A DNA stretch of 64,000 nt from Angomonas deanei (Eukaryota > Euglenozoa > Kinetoplastea > Trypanosomatida > Trypanosomatidae), in contig LR877145.1 of the NCBI GenBank assembly GCA_903995115.1, forward strand, positions 1,054,001 through 1,118,000, written 5' to 3'. The notes under the pieces were generated by a model that did not search any database, was not told the DNA's origin, and saw only the letters and a program-made list of their open reading frames with translations. Below, one piece after another: positions 60,476-64,000 of this stretch (positions are counted from its first letter, which is position 1; each line of letters begins with the position of its first letter). The position numbers were made by a program, and so were the translations under genes.

Positions 60476-61870
60476 TCACACCTCCGGCTTGCGCCCTATA
60501 CTTTCCCAGTATTCATTGCCATACTGGTTCAGTTCTACTGTCTTGAACTTCACCTTGTGAGCACGCTCCAAAAGCTCCCGCGAGTCCTTCCCATCCTGGA
60601 TACTCTTTAGCGTCGGCAGCAGCTCCTCGAAGGGGAGGGACAGGAGCTTCTTTTGCTCCCACTTGAGCAACGCGATGGCGGTTCGAAAGATGATTTTCCA
60701 CCCCTCACAGAAAAAGATATCCCAAATTCGAAGTAGCGCGCGAAACGGAAAGTGGTAGACGAATAAGGTGAGAAACCACTGCGAAGCGTAGAAAGAGGGG
60801 TCCACCGACAGCTCCTCGAACCGCTTGCTCAGTTTGGGTAAGAGACGCGCCAGCAGCCGTTTGAACTGGTAGAAGAACTGCTGCAGAAGAGGGAACCCTG
60901 GCTTGAACAGCTCCCGCATCTTGTACCGCTCGCTGTACATGATGCTGTGGAGCGCCCAGAAGCTCTCCTCCTCGCTGAGCTGGGTGGAGAAGGCCCCAAC
61001 AATGAAGCCCATCCCTTGCACGTAGCCCACCTCCGGGTCTGTTCCCGCGTAGGCGTGGAGCACATTCTTGAGAAACGTCTGGCCCACCCCACCGTCCTCC
61101 TTGAACATGACGTGGTTGGGGAACGTCCGGTTGAGATCGCGGGAGAGCACGAGGTCGATTTCTTTATTGCGAAGTACTTTGGCGCAGAGGGCCTTGTACA
61201 CTCCAGCGTTATTGGGGTCCTGCATCTCCACATGGGAGCCGATGAGCAGCTGCCATGCCACATTCCGCAGACGGGAGGGAATCCCTTTCCGGCACCGCTC
61301 TTTCAGCTTCGCGTACATTTTGACATTGGTTCTAGACCAATCCTCCGTCATTTTCCCCCACTTGATTTCTCGCCGTTTGATCTTTTTACCACTAATATGT
61401 CTAGCGAATTTCTCCTCCATTTCCTTCTCGTCCTCGTCTAGTTCAAAGCCAAACTCATCCACGAACCGCTTCTCGTCTTCCTCGTCCTCTGCGGCGGTCG
61501 TCTCGGATGGGGTGGGCTTGTACACGGGGGCAGGGGACGACGGCTCCTCCGTCTCGTCACTCTCCGTGTCGGAGTCACTTCGGCCGGTGGGGGACGCCAC
61601 CAGCTGACTCTTCAGTCGCTGTTCCGCCGTGACGGCGATGGTGTCGCTTGCGACCGGCATCGGCATGGACGCAGGGGCAGAGAATATACCAGTCGCCTCC
61701 ACCACTCGTTCCGCAGGGGCCTTGACGGGTGTGACAACTGGTTTACTAGGGTTGGCCGGCTTCTGTGCGACAGGGGGTGCACACTCTTGACGAACCACCA
61801 GCGGCGTTGCGTCGTCCTTGGGCACCATCACCTGAGAGTCTTCCTGCGCGAACACACTACCTTCTTCCAT
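60476..61870 (-). CDS. TBC-domain Rab GTPase-activating protein, copy 1
   Basis: A 464-residue protein. The N-terminal about 175 residues are disordered, Pro/Ser and then acid-rich. The TBC domain runs about 195-420 with both catalytic fingers: the Arg finger in SRDLNRTFP (R248) and the Gln finger in YVQGMGF (Q285). It stimulates GTP hydrolysis by a Rab. The block YASQWFLTLFVYHFPF and the RIWDIFFCEGWKIIF run are close to those of the neighbouring gene, so the two are probably an old tandem duplication. ATG at 61868-61870. The target Rab is unknown. Confidence 0.92.
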   Translation of the reverse strand: MEEGSVFAQEDSQVMVPKDDATPLVVRQECAPPVAQKPANPSKPVVTPVKAPAERVVEATGIFSAPASMPMPVASDTIAVTAEQRLKSQLVASPTGRSDSDTESDETEEPSSPAPVYKPTPSETTAAEDEEDEKRFVDEFGFELDEDEKEMEEKFARHISGKKIKRREIKWGKMTEDWSRTNVKMYAKLKERCRKGIPSRLRNVAWQLLIGSHVEMQDPNNAGVYKALCAKVLRNKEIDLVLSRDLNRTFPNHVMFKEDGGVGQTFLKNVLHAYAGTDPEVGYVQGMGFIVGAFSTQLSEEESFWALHSIMYSERYKMRELFKPGFPLLQQFFYQFKRLLARLLPKLSKRFEELSVDPSFYASQWFLTLFVYHFPFRALLRIWDIFFCEGWKIIFRTAIALLKWEQKKLLSLPFEELLPTLKSIQDGKDSRELLERAHKVKFKTVELNQYGNEYWESIGRKPEV

Positions 61871-62214
61871 TGTGTGTCTATGTTCTACTAGTAAAAAAAA
61901 TGAGCAATAAAAGTAACCTCAAGACGTAAACAGGATGTACGCTATATTCCCTTGTCGAATACGTATGTCTGTTGGTTTTGTTTCTTCGGAGAAGAGGGAG
62001 AAGAAAAAGAAATCCGTTGCGGTAAACCACATTAGGTAAAGTGTGGTCAGGTGTCAGCGTAATAATAATAGAAGGATACCAGAAAATGTATTCGGATAAC
62101 AGGGATAATGTACAGTGGTATAACACAATGAAAAAGGAAGAAAAAAAAAAAAAAGGTGTTACGCAACAATAATAAAAACCGTCCACAATGAGAAATTGAA
62201 AGAGTACATCTCTG
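61871..62214. other. AT-rich spacer
   Basis: A run at about 62138-62154. A 102-codon frame (61878-62186) is Phe/Leu/Ile-rich translation of C/T tracts and is rejected. It contains the acceptor for the first TBC gene. Confidence 0.5.
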
Positions 62215-63366
62215 TTATTTCTTCCGTTGTTGACTATCTAGGTACGACTTTTTTAGTTTATTCATATATTTGGTAGTAAATTTTATTTTTAAGGAGACGT
62301 CTAACATTTTGGCGGGTTCCTTGTTTTCCTGAATATCCTTGAGGACCATCAACAGTTCCGTCTCTGTCGCCGCACCCAACAACCGCTGCTGATCGATTTT
62401 CAATAACGCGAGGGCGAAGCGAAAAATAATCTTCCACCCTTCACACAAAAACATATCCCAAATGCGCGAAATAAGACCAAAGTTCAAGTAGTAGGTAAAC
62501 AGCGTCAGGAACCAATGCGTCGCGTAGTAGGAACTCTCCACCCCGTGCACCTCCCGGACATGGTGGTACACCTTCTTGTTGGTCTTTTTCATGAGTCCCT
62601 CAAACACGGAAAAGTAGCACTGCAGCATGGGGAAGCCTGGCTCATACAGACTTTTCAGGTTGTACTCCTCCTCTTCCATGAGGGAGCAGAAGCACCAAAA
62701 CGCCCTTTCCTCCTCGTTAATTTGCAACAGCAGTGTGGCCGCTAGAAACCCCATGCCCTGACAGTAACCCACCCCTCTGTTGTAGTTGGCGTAGGCCCGT
62801 AGCATGCGACGTAACGCCTGCTGACCCTCGCCGTTGGCGCCACTGTCAAACTTACGGTGGGTGGGAAAGGTGCGGTCCAGGTCACGCTCAATCACGCCTT
62901 CTAATTGGGTGTCTTCGAGGGGTAGTTCGCTATAATAGGAGTAGGGCTTGCCCCGTTCAGCGGCCTTGCCTTTCGCCCCTTTGGTACCGAGCAGGAACAA
63001 CCGCCACACTTTTCGTCGAAACTGTTGCGGGATGCCCTTGCGACAGTACTTTTTCTTGACCTCGAGGGATGTACTGTTCCAGTTGTTGATGATGAAGACC
63101 CACTTTCGCATGATATCATCGGGTACGGGGTGGTCCCGCTCATTGTTATCTTCGGCCACCTTTTCGCCGTACGTGACGCGAAATCCATAGCTATCAAAAT
63201 ACGGCGTCTCCTCGTCGGGGCAGTACGTTGGCTGACTTTCCCCGGTACTCCGTTTGGTGACGCTGGAGTTGGGGGTGTCCGTGCGAAACCGTCGCCCCGT
63301 CGTCGACAGCACGTGTGGGGCGTCCTTTCCTAGTCGGACCTCCTCTGAATAGAGTGGTTTAGGCAT
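62215..63366 (-). CDS. TBC-domain Rab GTPase-activating protein, copy 2
   Basis: A 383-residue protein from ATG 63364-63366 (MPKPLYSEEVR). The TBC domain starts near residue 110 (KGIPQQFRRKVWRLF), has the Arg finger in ERDLDRTFP (R165) and the Gln finger in YCQGMGF (Q203), and ends with a Lys-rich tail. An ATG 24 codons upstream is open, but the DNA between the two is a long polypyrimidine tract plus AG, so the upstream one would be spliced away. It lies next to copy 1 and shares HWFLTLFTYYLNF and RIWDMFLCEGWKIIF with it. The N-terminal extensions differ, so the Rab or location probably differs. Confidence 0.92.
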   Translation of the reverse strand: MPKPLYSEEVRLGKDAPHVLSTTGRRFRTDTPNSSVTKRSTGESQPTYCPDEETPYFDSYGFRVTYGEKVAEDNNERDHPVPDDIMRKWVFIINNWNSTSLEVKKKYCRKGIPQQFRRKVWRLFLLGTKGAKGKAAERGKPYSYYSELPLEDTQLEGVIERDLDRTFPTHRKFDSGANGEGQQALRRMLRAYANYNRGVGYCQGMGFLAATLLLQINEEERAFWCFCSLMEEEEYNLKSLYEPGFPMLQCYFSVFEGLMKKTNKKVYHHVREVHGVESSYYATHWFLTLFTYYLNFGLISRIWDMFLCEGWKIIFRFALALLKIDQQRLLGAATETELLMVLKDIQENKEPAKMLDVSLKIKFTTKYMNKLKKSYLDSQQRKK

Positions 63367-63378
63367 GTACACTAAACC

Positions 63379-63412
63379 CTCGGAGAAGAGAGGGAGAGAG
63401 GGGTGGTAGGTA
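63379..63412 (-). promoter_or_regulatory. trans-splice acceptor that fixes the second TBC start
   Basis: A C/T-only stretch on the minus strand (about 63383-63412) is followed by AG at 63379-63380, 13 bases upstream of the ATG at 63364-63366. Confidence 0.65.
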
Positions 63413-63529
63413 AAGCAGAAGGCGTGCAGACCTAACATGTTGGCAAAAAGAAATGTCGTTCACTCCTGAGGATTTCATTGTTCCATACAAATTCAACATT
63501 ACTGTACAAAAGCAGTTTTTTTTTTTTTT

Positions 63530-64000
63530 TTAAAACGCATTTAGGTGGTATGCTGATTCACTTTCTGAGTTAATGGCACATTTAGCTTCCATTTGGTACT
63601 CAGTGTACCACTCGACACCACCCTCCACGGGGACTCCACGTTGGCCTTCTGCACCGCACAGATGCACGAACAGACCAGTTCCTTCACCCCTTTCCAGCTC
63701 AATATGACCCTGAAGCTGTTTCATCAGGTCGGAATCCAAGTCCTCGACCAACACCTTGGAGCTGATGAACACCTCCAGGAGGAACAGGCGAAATCCCCCA
63801 CAGGAGAGCACCTTCACAGCCACAATATCACGACTCCCGACGGGGATGGAAATCTTTTCCGCCAGGTCCGTTCTGAAAAACGACTCGAGTGCGGTGTATC
63901 CGTCGATTGTTTCTCTCAGCAGACGCGTTAGTTCCGCTTTGTTTTCGTAGGCCCTCACGTACGTGTCGCAGACGTCCCGAACGGCTTTGGGTGCCTTCTG
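63530..64000 (-). CDS. partial gene at right edge, unknown protein
   Basis: The C-terminal 156 residues of a protein whose start lies beyond position 64000; the frame is open to the edge and its visible part begins with QKAPKAVRDVCDTYVRAYEN. There is a helical segment (ELTRLLRETIDGYTALESFF), then mixed beta/alpha sequence with FRLFLLEVFISSKVLVEDL. The end is acidic/neutral with no tail motif. No family recognised. An in-frame GTG at 63956-63958 is not considered a start. Confidence 0.7.
   Translation of the reverse strand, partial: QKAPKAVRDVCDTYVRAYENKAELTRLLRETIDGYTALESFFRTDLAEKISIPVGSRDIVAVKVLSCGGFRLFLLEVFISSKVLVEDLDSDLMKQLQGHIELERGEGTGLFVHLCGAEGQRGVPVEGGVEWYTEYQMEAKCAINSESESAYHLNAF

Noticed and set aside
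1-64000. Mobile elements, retroelements, strand-switch region or telomeric repeat
   Set aside because: No reverse transcriptase, transposase, integrase, terminal repeats, TTAGGG tracts or change of coding strand were seen.

Overview
The window looks like nuclear DNA of a trypanosomatid (kinetoplastid) flagellate. About 30 protein genes all lie on the minus strand and none shows an intron. They are separated by short AT-rich spacers full of A/T homopolymers. Many start codons sit just downstream of a polypyrimidine tract plus AG, the signal for spliced-leader trans-splicing. This is the layout of one polycistronic unit transcribed from right to left, with its start beyond the right edge. Lineage markers agree: three HMG-box proteins of the kinetoplast-associated (KAP) type and a histone H1-like basic mitochondrial protein. 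I cannot name the genus from sequence alone. The long homopolymers and the KAP set would fit a monoxenous trypanosomatid.

Layout from left to right (reverse of transcription). 0-10 kb: a minimal MscS-like channel, a 48-residue protein, TRM6, an LRR protein, two very large helical proteins that may be one broken gene, and a basic nuclear-type protein. 10-14 kb: kinetoplast DNA packaging proteins (one H1-like, two with HMG boxes). 14-24.6 kb: a disordered basic protein, a spacer that may hold a snoRNA, a protein ending in an EF-hand-like segment, a RagC/D GTPase and a roughly 1,700-residue helical protein broken by about five frameshifts (possibly a scaffold nucleoporin). 24.8-34 kb: CDP-alcohol phosphotransferase, another KAP, a Maelstrom-type DEDDh nuclease-fold protein, a five-pass membrane protein, a CCCH zinc finger plus cytidine-deaminase protein, and an acidic protein. 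A 1.7 kb AT-rich gap with a hairpin cluster follows. 35-47 kb: glycerophosphodiesterase, a J-like multi-pass membrane protein, a C2-like cytoskeletal protein, two coiled-coil proteins (one BBOF1-like) and an OTU1/YOD1 deubiquitinase. 47-64 kb: a giant AK9-like adenylate kinase, COG2, a probable mitochondrial protein, an eIF4G, two neighbouring TBC Rab-GAPs and a partial gene at the edge.

The genes are a mixture, as is normal for such units: flagellum and basal body (AK9-like, BBOF1-like, perhaps the LRR and coiled-coil proteins), membrane traffic and signalling (COG2, two TBC proteins, RagC/D), lipid metabolism, RNA modification and translation (TRM6, eIF4G, perhaps the deaminase and the Maelstrom-type protein), and kinetoplast organisation.

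Nine loci can be read as one gene broken by frameshifts. In most the break lies in or beside a short homopolymer, while the reading frames on both sides stay well conserved. I read this as uncorrected indels in a long-read or pyrosequencing assembly rather than gene decay. The two most interesting loci are the CCCH-deaminase gene (30.8-32.7 kb) and the Maelstrom/DEDDh gene (27.2-28.7 kb).
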